Assembly: GCA_033764875.1 (NCBI GenBank)
Contig: JANRIO010000110.1
Location: forward strand, 17,511-81,510
Reading direction: 5' to 3'
Length of the DNA: 64,000 nt
From: AWTP1-13 sp033764875
Lineage (GTDB): Bacteria > Pseudomonadota > Alphaproteobacteria > Rhizobiales > Hyphomicrobiaceae
Shown here one piece after another: positions 43,301-51,037 of this stretch. How positions within the stretch are numbered: position 1 is the first letter of the stretch; every line of letters starts with the position of its first letter. The position numbers and the translations under genes were made by a program. The notes under the pieces were generated by a model. That model searched no databases and was not told the DNA's origin. It saw only the letters and a list, made by a program, of their open reading frames with translations.

Positions 43301-43848
43301 AGACGCCGGGCCGCTCCGGCCTCGCCGAGGCCGTGGCCAAGGGCTACTTCAAGCTGCTCGCCTACAAGGACGAGTACGAGGTCGCCCGCCTGTACGCGAG
43401 CCCCGAGTTCGCCAAGGCGCTCTCGGACCAGTTCGAGACGCACGGCAAGCTGCAGTTCCACCTGGCCCCGCCGCTCATCTCGTTCCGGCGCACGGACGCC
43501 GGCGAGCCGAGGAAGATCAAGCTCGGGGCCTGGATGCTGCCCGTGTTCCGCCTGCTCGCAAAGGGCAAGGCGCTACGCGGCACGGTCTGGGACGTGTTCG
43601 GCTACACCCACGAGCGCCGCATAGAGCGGCAGATGATCGCCGACTACGAGGCGCTGGTCGGCGAGCTGATCGAGCGGTTGGATGCGGGCCGGCACGCCAC
43701 CGCCGTCGCGCTGGCGACGCTGCCCCTCGACATCAAGGGCTTCGGCCACGTCAAGCTGAAGAGCTACGACAAGGCCAAGAGCCGCGAGGCGCAGCTTCTG
43801 GCCCAGCTCCGGAGCCCCACGCCGACGCTGCTCAAGGCTGCAGAGTAG
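40369..43848 (+). CDS. Indolepyruvate:ferredoxin oxidoreductase, fused alpha-beta (IorAB) protein
   Basis: This is a 1159-residue fused 2-oxoacid:ferredoxin oxidoreductase of the aerobic, single-chain indolepyruvate type. The N-terminal pyrimidine domain begins near YVTGYRGSP. The thiamine pyrophosphate domain has FCPGCPHNSST and GGEGSNWIGEAPF with NDAVAMTGGQ. A one-cluster ferredoxin segment carries CEGCGDC..C plus a second Cys group in CNKDFSCLNGFC. The C-terminal gamma-type domain begins VTGVGGTGVVT. It converts aryl- or branched 2-oxo acids to acyl-CoA, CO2 and reduced ferredoxin in amino-acid breakdown. ATG 40369 is chosen by family start; the frame is open further upstream. The acyl-CoA oxidation genes are convergent to it. 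Confidence 0.92.
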   Translation: MPKNTVTLEDKYALDESRQILTGTQAIVRLTLMQRARDAKAGLNTAGYVTGYRGSPIASLESAMLRTRPLLEANHIKFMAGLNEDLAATALWGSQQAELRGEGKYDGVFGIWYGKGPGVDRTGDVFRHANHAGTSKHGGVLALMGDDHTCESSTSAHQSEFAFLDYMMPILNPAGVQEILDYGILGFALSRYAGVWVGIKCVKDNIEATATVDGRLDRIEVKVPEDFTPPPGGLNIRLGDQALDKEARLQDFKRPAILAFARANKLDRIVTSGGPNAKIGIITTGKSYLDVRQALDELGIDEVACNALGLRIYKVGMTWPLEPQGVLKFAQGLDLVLVVEEKRSLIETQVKEQLYDLDQRPRVLGKKDENEQWLFPAKYALDPTDIAIKVGERLIRFGAGDSVKDKVAELKRLKGNSPHAAEAATRIPYFCPGCPHNSSTVVPQGSRAYAGIGCHYMAHWMDRSTEGFTQMGGEGSNWIGEAPFSKTKHVFQNLGDGTYIHSGSLAIRAARAAGVNITYKILYNDAVAMTGGQTLDGGMTVPMILRQVMAEGVEKVVLVTDEPHKYPEGYIPAEVPIYDRGDLQRVQRELREVPGVSVLLYDQTCAAEKRRRRKRGAIPDPDRRVFINPAVCEGCGDCGVKSNCVAVAPLETELGTKRQIDQSACNKDFSCLNGFCPSFVTVNGARVRKAAKPTASGVDAMGALLKSVPEPRHPSLDHPYAMLVTGVGGTGVVTISAVLGQAAHIEGKGFGAIDMTGLAQKGGAVACHMRVARDASQIHAIRSGVAGADLIIGCDLIVTASNKVLETVKPDHTAIVFSDYEMHTAAFTRDAAFKVPGGALRNAILERAGKGPVHHFDAHTAAVKLFGDSIAANMFLLGFAYQKGHLPIGAAAIEEAIVLNGAAVEMSRNAFRMGRLAAHDKAAVERLVGPVAAPAAPKRTLAETVETRAGMLAAYQDETLARRYRDLVARVAAAEKAKTPGRSGLAEAVAKGYFKLLAYKDEYEVARLYASPEFAKALSDQFETHGKLQFHLAPPLISFRRTDAGEPRKIKLGAWMLPVFRLLAKGKALRGTVWDVFGYTHERRIERQMIADYEALVGELIERLDAGRHATAVALATLPLDIKGFGHVKLKSYDKAKSREAQLLAQLRSPTPTLLKAAE

Positions 43849-43866
43849 GCGGCGGGCCCGCTTCAC

Positions 43867-43894
43867 GCGCCCGTGCCCTGGCCGGGACGGGCGC
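43867..43894. terminator. Hairpin between convergent genes
   Basis: A stem GCGCCCGT/ACGGGCGC encloses a 12-base GC-rich loop. It lies 19 bases after the oxidoreductase stop and 59 bases from the thiolase stop on the other strand. There is no T-run on either side, so it may act as a weak bidirectional terminator or only as a structured spacer. Confidence 0.4.
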
Positions 43895-43952
43895 TGCGCG
43901 GCCCTCCGGGAGACAGATGGACGCCTAGCGCGGGCCGGGCGCGGCTGCAACC

Positions 43953-45269
43953 TTACTCGGCCGCGACCGGCATCTCGGAGCGAGCGGCCTTGGTGCCTTC
44001 CATGATGGCGGTCACGCCCATGCCGCCGGCGGTGCACACCGAGATCAGGCCGCGACCGCCGTTGACCGAGAGCAGCTTGGCGAGGTTGCCGATGATGCGC
44101 GCGCCCGTCGCCGCGAACGGATGCCCGACGGCGAGGCTCGAGCCCATGACGTTGAGCTTGGCGCGGTCGATGGAGCCCAGCGGCCTGTCGCGCCCGAGCC
44201 GGTCGCGGCAGTAGGCCGGATCCTCCCACGCCTTCAGCGTGGCCAGCACCTGCGCCGCGAACGCCTCGTGGATCTCGTAGAAGTCGAAGTCCTGCAGGCT
44301 CAAGCCGGCCCGCTCCAGCATGCGCGCCACGGCGACGGTGGGCGCCATCAGCAGGCCCTCGCCGTGCACGAAGTCGACCGCCGCGTTCTGCGTGTGCGTC
44401 AGGTAGGCCTGCGCGCTGAGACCGTGCTTGGCCGCCCACTCCTCGGAAGCGAGCAGAACGCACGCCGCGCCGTCGGTGAGCGGCGTCGAGTTGGCGGCCG
44501 TGAGCGTTGCCCGCTCGCTCTTGTCGAAGGCGGTCTTGAGCGTCGCCATCTTCTCGAGGCTGATGTCCTCACGCAGGTTGTTGTCGCGGTAGACGCCGGC
44601 GAACGGCACGACGAGATCGTCCATCCAGCCCGCGCGATAGGCCGCCGCCGCCTTGTGGTGGCTCTCGAAGGCGAGCTGGTCCTGCTCGGCGCGCGTCACG
44701 CTCCAGTCCTGCGCCATCAGCTCCGTGTGCTGGCCCATGGACAGGCCCGTGCGCGGCTCGCCCGTCGACGGCGGCAATGGGGCCAGCTCGGCCAGCGACA
44801 GGCCCTTGAAGGCGCCGAGGCGATCGCCGAGCGACTTGGCGTTCTGCGCCTCCACGAGCCGCTTGGCGAAGCGCTGCTTGAACACGATGGGCGCATCCGA
44901 CGTGGTGTCGGAGCCGACCGCGATGCCGCACTCGATCTCGCCGGCTGCGATCTTGGCCGCGATGGCGCCCGCCGCCTGCAGGCTGGTGCCGCAGGCCTGC
45001 TGCATGGTGACGCCCGGCGTCGAGGGTGCGAGCTTCGTGTTGAGCACGGCCTCGCGGGCGAGGTTCCAGTCGCGCGAGTGCGAGACCACCGCGCCGCCCG
45101 TCACCTCGTCGATATGCAGGCCCGCGAGGTTGTATTTCTCGACGAGCCCGTTCAGCGCCGCCGACATCATGTCGAGGTTCGACTGGTCGGCATAGAGCGT
45201 GTTGGAGCGGCAGAAGGGAATGCGCACGCCGCCGATGACGGCGACCTTGCGGAGGCTGGCTGGTTGCAT
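43953..45269 (-). CDS. Acetyl-CoA C-acetyltransferase (thiolase)
   Basis: This is a 438-residue thiolase. The nucleophile is Cys93 in MQQACGTS, with His in IHEAFAAQ, a further His in GHPFAATGAR and the second Cys in CTAGGMGV, so all catalytic residues are present. Length and sequence are like FadI, the thiolase partner of FadJ. It cleaves 3-ketoacyl-CoA to acetyl-CoA and a shorter acyl-CoA. GGAGAGAG lies upstream of ATG 45269. The gene follows the hydratase/dehydrogenase gene by 38 bases, making a beta-oxidation operon. Confidence 0.92.
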   Translation of the reverse strand: MQPASLRKVAVIGGVRIPFCRSNTLYADQSNLDMMSAALNGLVEKYNLAGLHIDEVTGGAVVSHSRDWNLAREAVLNTKLAPSTPGVTMQQACGTSLQAAGAIAAKIAAGEIECGIAVGSDTTSDAPIVFKQRFAKRLVEAQNAKSLGDRLGAFKGLSLAELAPLPPSTGEPRTGLSMGQHTELMAQDWSVTRAEQDQLAFESHHKAAAAYRAGWMDDLVVPFAGVYRDNNLREDISLEKMATLKTAFDKSERATLTAANSTPLTDGAACVLLASEEWAAKHGLSAQAYLTHTQNAAVDFVHGEGLLMAPTVAVARMLERAGLSLQDFDFYEIHEAFAAQVLATLKAWEDPAYCRDRLGRDRPLGSIDRAKLNVMGSSLAVGHPFAATGARIIGNLAKLLSVNGGRGLISVCTAGGMGVTAIMEGTKAARSEMPVAAE

Positions 45270-45307
45270 CGGAACTCTCTCCATCGGCTCGCCGAAGCGA
45301 TTGCCTC

Positions 45308-47326
45308 TCACTCCGCCGCGACGCGGCGCGGCAGGGTCACGACCTTGCTCTCGTTGGCGGCGAAGTTGAGGGGGCCGCCGCGGAAGGGTGCAAAGCCCGT
45401 GCCGAAGATGACGCCGCCGTCGACGAGCTCCGCGCTCTCGACCACGCCCTCCTCGAGAACCTTGCGCGCCTCGCGGATCAGCGGCTCGACGAGCTCGCGG
45501 CCGAGCCGCGCCAGCTCGTTGGCGTCGTAGGGGTGCGCCGGCTCGTTGCGCTGCGGCTTGCCGTCCTTCCACTGGTAGAAGCCCTCGCCCGACTTCTTGC
45601 CGAGCTTGCCCGAGGCGACCATGGCGTCGAGCTTGGCGGCCGAGGGCGGCAGTGCGGCGCCCGAGCCGCCGGCCAGGATCTTGCCGACGTGGGCGCACAC
45701 GTCGAGGCCCACCGTGTCGGCAAGCTCCACGGGCCCCATCGGCATGCCGAAGACGCGCGCGGCCTCGTCGATCTTCTCCTTGGCCTCGCCCGCCTCCACC
45801 CGCTGCAGGGCCGCCATCATGTAGGGGCCGAGCACCCGGTTGACGAGGAAGCCAGGGCTGCTCTTCACGATCAGCGGGAACTTGCCGATGGCGGTGACGA
45901 AGGCGCAGCCCTTCTGCACCTCCTCCTCGCGCGAGCCGGTGCCCTTGACGATCTCGACGAGCGGCATCTGCGCCACCGGATTGAAGAAGTGCACGCCGAT
46001 CAGGCGGCCGGGATCGGCCAGCGGCTCGGCGATCCTCTCGATCATGATCGAGGAGGTGTTGGTGGCGAGCACGGCGCCGGGCTTGAGCTTGCCCTCGATC
46101 GACTTGAACAGGGCCTGCTTCACCTCGAGCTTCTCGACGATCGCCTCGATCACGATGTCGGCACGCGAGATGTGCTCGCCCTTCGGGTCGGCGATGAAGC
46201 GCGTCTTGGCGGCGTCGCGCTGCGCCTTCGTCTTGAATTTGCGGGAAAGCAGCTTCTTCTGCGCCTCGATGCCCTTGGCGATCTGCTCGGCGTTGAGGTC
46301 CTGCAGCGACACCTCCATGCCGCTGGCCACGCAGAAGCCGGCGATGTCGGCGCCCATCACGCCGGCGCCGATCACGTGCACGCGCAAGGGCGTCCAGGCA
46401 AGGCCCTTGGGCGCCTGCGCCTTCATCATCTCCGACAGCTTGAACACGCGGCGCAGGTTGCGCGAGGTGTCGCCCAGCATCAGCGGCGCGAAGGCGCGAG
46501 TCTCGGCCGCCTTCATGCCGTCGAGGTTGCCGCCGTGCGTCTCGAACAGGTCGATCAGGCGGAACGGGGCCGGATAGTGCTCCTCGCGCACCTTGGCCTT
46601 GGTCTGGGCCCGCATCTGGCCGGCGAGATAGCCGCGCGCCGGCCACTGCCGCAGAAGGCCCCTCCAGCCGCCGGCGGGCTTCGAGCGCCGTCCCTTGTCG
46701 ATGGCGCGCCGCGCTGCCCACGGCAGGTTGAGCGGGCCCGGCACCAGCTCGTCAACGAGGTTCATGGCCTTGGCGGCGCCGGCCCTGATCATCGAGCCCT
46801 GCAGCATGATCGGCATGGCCGCAAGCGCGCCGGCCTGCCGGATCGAGCGGGCCGTGCCGTTGAAGCCCGGGAAGATGCCGAGCTTGACCTCAGGGAAGCC
46901 GAGCCTCGTCGCCTCGTCGCGCGAGGCGATGCGCCAGTGGCAGGCGAGCGCCAGCTCGAGCCCGCCGCCGAGGCAGAAGCCGTGGATGCAGCACACGACC
47001 GGGACCGGAAGCTTCTCGATGCGGTCGAGCATGCCGTTGACCGTCGACACGCTCTCGATCACCTGCTGCTCGCTCGTGATCGTCTCGAACTCGCGCACGT
47101 CGGCGCCGACGATGAAGCCCTTCTCCTTGCCGGACTGGATGACGAGGCCGCGCACGCCCTTGGCGGCCGCCAGGCGCTCGACGTGCTCGACGATGCCCCC
47201 CAGCTCCTCCAGCACGCGCCGGCCGAGCGAATTCTGGCTCTCACCCTCGCGGTCGAGCGTGGCCCAGGCGATGCCCTGCTTGTCGATGTTGAAACGCCAG
47301 TCGTGCAATTGGCTCAGGTCCGTCAT
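45308..47326 (-). CDS. Enoyl-CoA hydratase/3-hydroxyacyl-CoA dehydrogenase (FadB/FadJ-like)
   Basis: This is a 672-residue bifunctional beta-oxidation enzyme. Residues 1 to about 200 are a crotonase domain with the oxyanion segments GFIVGADVREF and HGFCLGGGLELALA. From about residue 325 an NAD-binding 3-hydroxyacyl-CoA dehydrogenase domain begins with VIGAGVMGADIA, followed by the catalytic-His region GVHFFNPVAQMPLVEIV and two C-terminal helical domains. It hydrates enoyl-CoA and oxidises the hydroxyacyl-CoA. ATG 47326 has GAGGTG six bases upstream; an ATG nine bases earlier is less well spaced. It is the first gene of an operon with the thiolase. Confidence 0.93.
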   Translation of the reverse strand: MTDLSQLHDWRFNIDKQGIAWATLDREGESQNSLGRRVLEELGGIVEHVERLAAAKGVRGLVIQSGKEKGFIVGADVREFETITSEQQVIESVSTVNGMLDRIEKLPVPVVCCIHGFCLGGGLELALACHWRIASRDEATRLGFPEVKLGIFPGFNGTARSIRQAGALAAMPIMLQGSMIRAGAAKAMNLVDELVPGPLNLPWAARRAIDKGRRSKPAGGWRGLLRQWPARGYLAGQMRAQTKAKVREEHYPAPFRLIDLFETHGGNLDGMKAAETRAFAPLMLGDTSRNLRRVFKLSEMMKAQAPKGLAWTPLRVHVIGAGVMGADIAGFCVASGMEVSLQDLNAEQIAKGIEAQKKLLSRKFKTKAQRDAAKTRFIADPKGEHISRADIVIEAIVEKLEVKQALFKSIEGKLKPGAVLATNTSSIMIERIAEPLADPGRLIGVHFFNPVAQMPLVEIVKGTGSREEEVQKGCAFVTAIGKFPLIVKSSPGFLVNRVLGPYMMAALQRVEAGEAKEKIDEAARVFGMPMGPVELADTVGLDVCAHVGKILAGGSGAALPPSAAKLDAMVASGKLGKKSGEGFYQWKDGKPQRNEPAHPYDANELARLGRELVEPLIREARKVLEEGVVESAELVDGGVIFGTGFAPFRGGPLNFAANESKVVTLPRRVAAE

Positions 47327-47427
47327 GACATGCACCTCACTCGAAACATCTGCTTCCCGCCGGCCGCTTCCGGACCCGCCGGCTTTGGCGCCTGCCCGGT
47401 CTCAACGATCCACCCGACACCGACCTG

Positions 47428-47572
47428 TCGGATTTCGCCTTCGGCTCTATCCGACCTACGGGCGGTCCCGCCGGCCGGACCCAAAGTTCCATGTGTAGGT
47501 CGGGTAGAGCGCAGCGAAACCCGACAAACCCGTTCGCACACCCGCCGGATCTCGCCTTCGGCTCTATCCGAC
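47428..47572. repeat. GTCGGAT...TATCCGAC repeat, three copies
   Basis: Copy 1 (47428-47459) reads GTCGGATTTCGCCTTCGG followed by CTCTATCCGACCTAC. Copy 2 (47495-47525) is inverted and slightly diverged (GTAGGTCGGGTAGAGC...GAAACCCGAC). Copy 3 (47546-47572) is again direct (GGATCTCGCCTTCGGC...CCGACC). Each can fold on itself through GTCGGAT/ATCCGAC. This type of element is widespread in proteobacterial intergenic regions. The copies lie upstream of the FadB/J-like gene. Confidence 0.72.
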
Positions 47573-47664
47573 CGGCGTGGCTCCACCCGGCCCAGGACCT
47601 GCGTGGATCTCCGCCGTCGCGGAGATGACGTTGAATCTGGGGCAACGCCCCATCGCTTCAAGCC

Positions 47665-47692
47665 GTCATGCCCGCGCAGGCGGGCATCCACG
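47665..47692. repeat. GTCATGCCCGCGCAGGCGGGCATCCACG-type repeat
   Basis: A short hairpin with arms ATGCCCGC/GCGGGCAT. A near copy is at 35278-35306. It is located 17 bases after the stop codon side of fadE, within the intergenic repeat cluster. Confidence 0.65.
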
Positions 47693-47709
47693 CCCGTCGA
47701 TGCCTCGTC

Positions 47710-50214
47710 TCACTCCGCCGCCGACTGCATGGCCCGCGCATTGTGGCCCGGTGTCATGTAGTTGGGGCGCACCTCCGCCGGATCAAAGTGGTCGACGGCG
47801 ATCACCTTGGCCGTGAGCGTCTCCAGCTCGCGCAGCTGATCGGCCTCGCCCGCGGTCAGCACACCGGCCTTGACCGCCTCGCCGAACCAGTCGGTGCCGT
47901 GCACGCGATGCACCTTGCCGGCGCGCACGGCCCGGTCGAGCTTCCTCTCGATGGGCTCGCACGCCACCGCCTTCTGGAACGTGACCTCGAGCAGGCCCGT
48001 TGCATCGTTGACGTCAGTGGAGACGTAGATGAGCCGCGTCAGCCGGTCACGCACCTCGCCGGGCACCAGAACCAGCTCCGCCACCTCCCGGCCGAGCGCG
48101 TCCGGCGCAGGCCGATAGGGCGCGCCGAACGGGAACACCACCACCCGCATCAGCCAGCGCACCGGTGCCACGGGGAAATTCTCGATCACGCCCCGCATCG
48201 CCTCCTGGTAGCGGTAGAGGCCGTTCTGCGCGGCCAGCGCAACGATCAGGCGGTCGTTCGACGGCTTGCCGTCGTCCTCGTAGCGCTTCAGCGTGCAGCA
48301 CAGCAGGTAGAGCTCGGAGAGCGCGTCCGCGAGCCGGCCCGTGATCTTCTGCTTGGTCTTGAGGCCGCCGCCGAGCACTGCGACCGTCAGGTCTGCGACC
48401 AGGGCGAAGTTGCGCGAGGCCCGCCAGATCTGGCGGTACCACTCCGCCGTGCCGTAGGCCTTCTCCGGCACCCGTCCGAACACGCCGCCCGTGACGTTGT
48501 GGAAGAAGGCGCCGAACAGGTTCGACAGCGAGAACGCCACATGGCCGCAGAAGGCCTTGTCGAAGGCGACAAGCCCGCGCTCGGGATTGGTGTCCTGCGC
48601 CGCCTGCACCTCCTTGTAGAGGAAGGGATGCGAGCGCAGCGCCCCTTGCGCGAAGGTGATCAGCGACCGCGTCAGGATGTTGGCGCCCTCGACCGTGATG
48701 GCCACGGGCATCGCCTGGTAGGCCGGCATGATGTAGTTCGACGGCCCGTCGCAGATGGCCTTGCCGCCGTGCAGATCCATGGCGTCGTTGAGCGACCGGC
48801 GCATGCGCTCCGTCGACTGGTATTTCATGATGGCCGAGATCACCGACGGCTTCTCGCCGCGGCTGACCATGGAGGCCGTCACGGCCCGCCCCGCCTCGTT
48901 CACGTAGGCGTTCTCGATCATGCGCGCGAGCGGCTCCTGCAGCCCCTCCATGCGCCCGATCGGCAGGTCGAACTGCTTCCTGATGCGCGCGTAGGCCGAC
49001 GTGGTGCGCAGGAGCGACTTGGCGCCCGCCGCGCCCGAGGAGGGCAATGAGATGGCGCGGCCGGCGGCCAGGCACTCCATCAGCATGCGCCAGCCCTGCC
49101 CGACCATCTTCTCGCCGCCGATCACCCAGTCGATCGGGATGAACACGTCCTTGCCCCAGTTGGGCCCGTTCGGGAAGGCGGCGCCCGATGGCAGGTGCCG
49201 GCGCCCGATGTTGACGCCGGGATGCGTCGCCGGGATCAGCGCCACCGTGATGCCGATGTCGCGGCCGCGGCCGAGGACGTTGTCCTCGTCGACGAGGCGG
49301 AATGCGAGGCCGACGAGCGTCGCGTTCGGCCCCAGGGTGATGTAGCGCTTGTCCCAGGACAGCCGGATGCCGACCACCTCGCGCCCCTCGTGCATGCCCT
49401 TCGTCACGTAGCCGACGTCGCGCATGGTCGCGGCATCCGAGCCCGAGGTCGGGCCGGTCAGCGAGAAGCAGGGCACCTCGAGGCCCTGCGCCAGCCGCGG
49501 CAGGTAGTAGTCCTTCTGCTCGTGCGTGCCGTATTTCTCGATCAGCTCGCCCGGGCCCAGCGAGTTCGGCACCATGACGATGGTGCACACGTCCGGCGAG
49601 CGCGAGGCGATGCGCCCCAGGATGATCGACTGCGCCTGCGGCGAGAAGCCCAGGCCGCCGTGCTCCTTGGAGATCAGCATGCCGAGGAAGCCGTGCGCCT
49701 TGGCGAAGGCCCAGATGTTCTCGGGGATCTCGTGGCTGTTGTGCCGGATCTGCCAGTCGTTGATGATGCGGCAGAACTCGTTGGTCGGCCCCTCGATGAA
49801 GGCCTTCTCCTCCTCGGTCAGCGTGATCGGCGGCACGGCGCGCAGCTTTTTCCAGTCGGGCTTGCCGGAGAAGATCTCGGCGTCGAAGCCGATGGTGCCG
49901 GCGTCCAGCGCCTCCTGCTCGGTGGAGGAGACCTTGGGCAGGATGCCCTTGACCATGCCGTAGACGGGGCCCGTGAGCGCCGACCGCCGCACGCCGCCGA
50001 TCGACAGCGCCAGCAACACCACCACCGGCACCCAGGCGAGAACCTGGCCGGCCGTGAAGTCGGGCTCGTGGAACTGGCCCGCGAGCAGGTCCGTCTGCCA
50101 CACGAGAACCGCGGCGCCGAGCGCCAGGCCCCACGCCAGCAGGGAGGTGCCCCGCATGGCGAGCGCGAATACGCCGGCAACGCAAAGCAGGATGAATACG
50201 AGTTCCGCCGCCAT
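47710..50214 (-). CDS. fadE: Long-chain acyl-CoA dehydrogenase, FadE type
   Basis: This is an 834-residue acyl-CoA dehydrogenase close in length to E. coli FadE (814). Two hydrophobic N-terminal segments (about residues 4-40 and 58-72) probably bind the membrane. The dehydrogenase core (about 130-500) has CFSLTGPTSGSDAATM for FAD/substrate binding and LHGGKAICDGPSNYIMP. The DUF1974-like C-terminal region (about 510-800) is specific to this type. It introduces the first double bond in fatty acyl-CoA. The gene has its own promoter with an overlapping palindrome upstream, and lies 383 bases from the FadB/J-like gene on the same strand. Confidence 0.93.
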   Translation of the reverse strand: MAAELVFILLCVAGVFALAMRGTSLLAWGLALGAAVLVWQTDLLAGQFHEPDFTAGQVLAWVPVVVLLALSIGGVRRSALTGPVYGMVKGILPKVSSTEQEALDAGTIGFDAEIFSGKPDWKKLRAVPPITLTEEEKAFIEGPTNEFCRIINDWQIRHNSHEIPENIWAFAKAHGFLGMLISKEHGGLGFSPQAQSIILGRIASRSPDVCTIVMVPNSLGPGELIEKYGTHEQKDYYLPRLAQGLEVPCFSLTGPTSGSDAATMRDVGYVTKGMHEGREVVGIRLSWDKRYITLGPNATLVGLAFRLVDEDNVLGRGRDIGITVALIPATHPGVNIGRRHLPSGAAFPNGPNWGKDVFIPIDWVIGGEKMVGQGWRMLMECLAAGRAISLPSSGAAGAKSLLRTTSAYARIRKQFDLPIGRMEGLQEPLARMIENAYVNEAGRAVTASMVSRGEKPSVISAIMKYQSTERMRRSLNDAMDLHGGKAICDGPSNYIMPAYQAMPVAITVEGANILTRSLITFAQGALRSHPFLYKEVQAAQDTNPERGLVAFDKAFCGHVAFSLSNLFGAFFHNVTGGVFGRVPEKAYGTAEWYRQIWRASRNFALVADLTVAVLGGGLKTKQKITGRLADALSELYLLCCTLKRYEDDGKPSNDRLIVALAAQNGLYRYQEAMRGVIENFPVAPVRWLMRVVVFPFGAPYRPAPDALGREVAELVLVPGEVRDRLTRLIYVSTDVNDATGLLEVTFQKAVACEPIERKLDRAVRAGKVHRVHGTDWFGEAVKAGVLTAGEADQLRELETLTAKVIAVDHFDPAEVRPNYMTPGHNARAMQSAAE

Positions 50215-50274
50215 CTGCGCCTCCTCAAAGGCTTCTTCGAGCGTTGTACAGGTGCCCGTCTCACGTGGGCCGCG

Positions 50275-50303
50275 ACAGTATCCAAAGTTGACGTTTACGT
50301 CAA
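50275..50303 (-). promoter_or_regulatory. fadE promoter with overlapping palindromic operator
   Basis: On the minus strand TTGACG (50303-50298) and TACTGT (50280-50275) are separated by exactly 17 bases, a good sigma-70-type promoter about 60 bases before the fadE start. The palindrome TTGACGTTTACGTCAA (plus strand 50288-50303; 7-base arms, 2-base centre) covers the -35 and half of the spacer, so a bound protein would block the promoter. The half-site ACGTCAA resembles boxes I recall for regulators of acyl-CoA catabolism (LiuR-like), but the regulator is not identified here. Confidence 0.65.
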
Positions 50304-50635
50304 TTTAACGGGGGCGCCGTCCGTGCAGCCGCCCTCTCGCGAATTTGCCTGACGGCCGGGGCGATGGAGCGAGAAATCCGTGGCGTCGCCCCGTGGCCGC
50401 ATTGCGGGACCTCTCGGCCTGGATGACACTGGCTCCTACTCGGCATCCTCCGGCGTCTTGAGTGCCAAACGCGTCCCCCGCATGCCCTGGCGGGAGGCGA
50501 ATTTCGCAGCCGCGACACTAGCACGTTTTCCAGGCGCATGGTCTCTGCCGGCAATGCCTGCCGGCTATAAGGTGTATAGTGCGTCCAAGGCACCTGGGTA
50601 ACGGCCGCGGACGGGGACGGGTTCGAGGACAGCCG
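50304..50635. other. Intergenic region upstream of fadE and the cytochrome gene
   Basis: This is the plus-strand side of the divergent gap between fadE and the c-type cytochrome gene. It presumably holds the cytochrome promoter. The segment around 50570 (CTATAAGGTGTATAGTG) is the only AT-richer patch and could provide a -10 element (TATAAG); no matching -35 is clear. No gene is seen. Confidence 0.4.
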
Positions 50636-51031
50636 ATGCTGAAACGTTGGCACAGGGGCGCTGCCGCCGCCGCCGTGACACTGTTCATCGCAGCCGAGCC
50701 GGCGCGGGAGGCTGAGGCCCAGCGCGAGCCCCCGCAGACGCTGGCCGGCCCCGCCGGCGAGGCCTCCGCCCGGCCGGCTGCGCCGCCGCCGCCGTCACCC
50801 CAGGTGCTGGCGCTTGGACGCCGCTTGGCCCGCGGCTGTACGTCATGCCATCGCATCGACGGCGTCGAGCGGGGCATTCCCCGCATCTCCGCCGACCGGC
50901 TCGCTGCCGCGCTCGAGGCCTACCGCACCGGTGCCCGCGACAATCCCGTGATGGGCTCTGTCGCGCGCACCCTGCCGCCCGATGCCGTCGCGGCCCTTGC
51001 CGCCTACTACGCGAGCCTGCGCCGGCCCTGA
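50636..51031 (+). CDS. Small c-type cytochrome (flavocytochrome c partner-like)
   Basis: This is a 131-residue periplasmic cytochrome. An N-terminal signal peptide is followed by a Pro/Ala-rich stretch and one heme-binding CTSCH motif near residue 69. NPVMGSVAR near 104 offers the likely axial Met. The pattern CxxCH, about 35 residues, then Met and a final helix ending in YYASLRRP is like the cytochrome subunit (FccA/SoxE) of sulfide dehydrogenase. The flavoprotein gene is next door but on the opposite strand, end to end with only six bases between, which is unusual for a two-subunit enzyme. ATG 50636 is chosen because it starts the signal peptide. Confidence 0.8.
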   Translation: MLKRWHRGAAAAAVTLFIAAEPAREAEAQREPPQTLAGPAGEASARPAAPPPPSPQVLALGRRLARGCTSCHRIDGVERGIPRISADRLAAALEAYRTGARDNPVMGSVARTLPPDAVAALAAYYASLRRP

Positions 51032-51037
51032 GACGCG

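Noticed and set aside
40189..43461. 1090-codon minus-strand frame opposite the IorAB fusion
   Set aside because: Antisense shadow of a secure gene.
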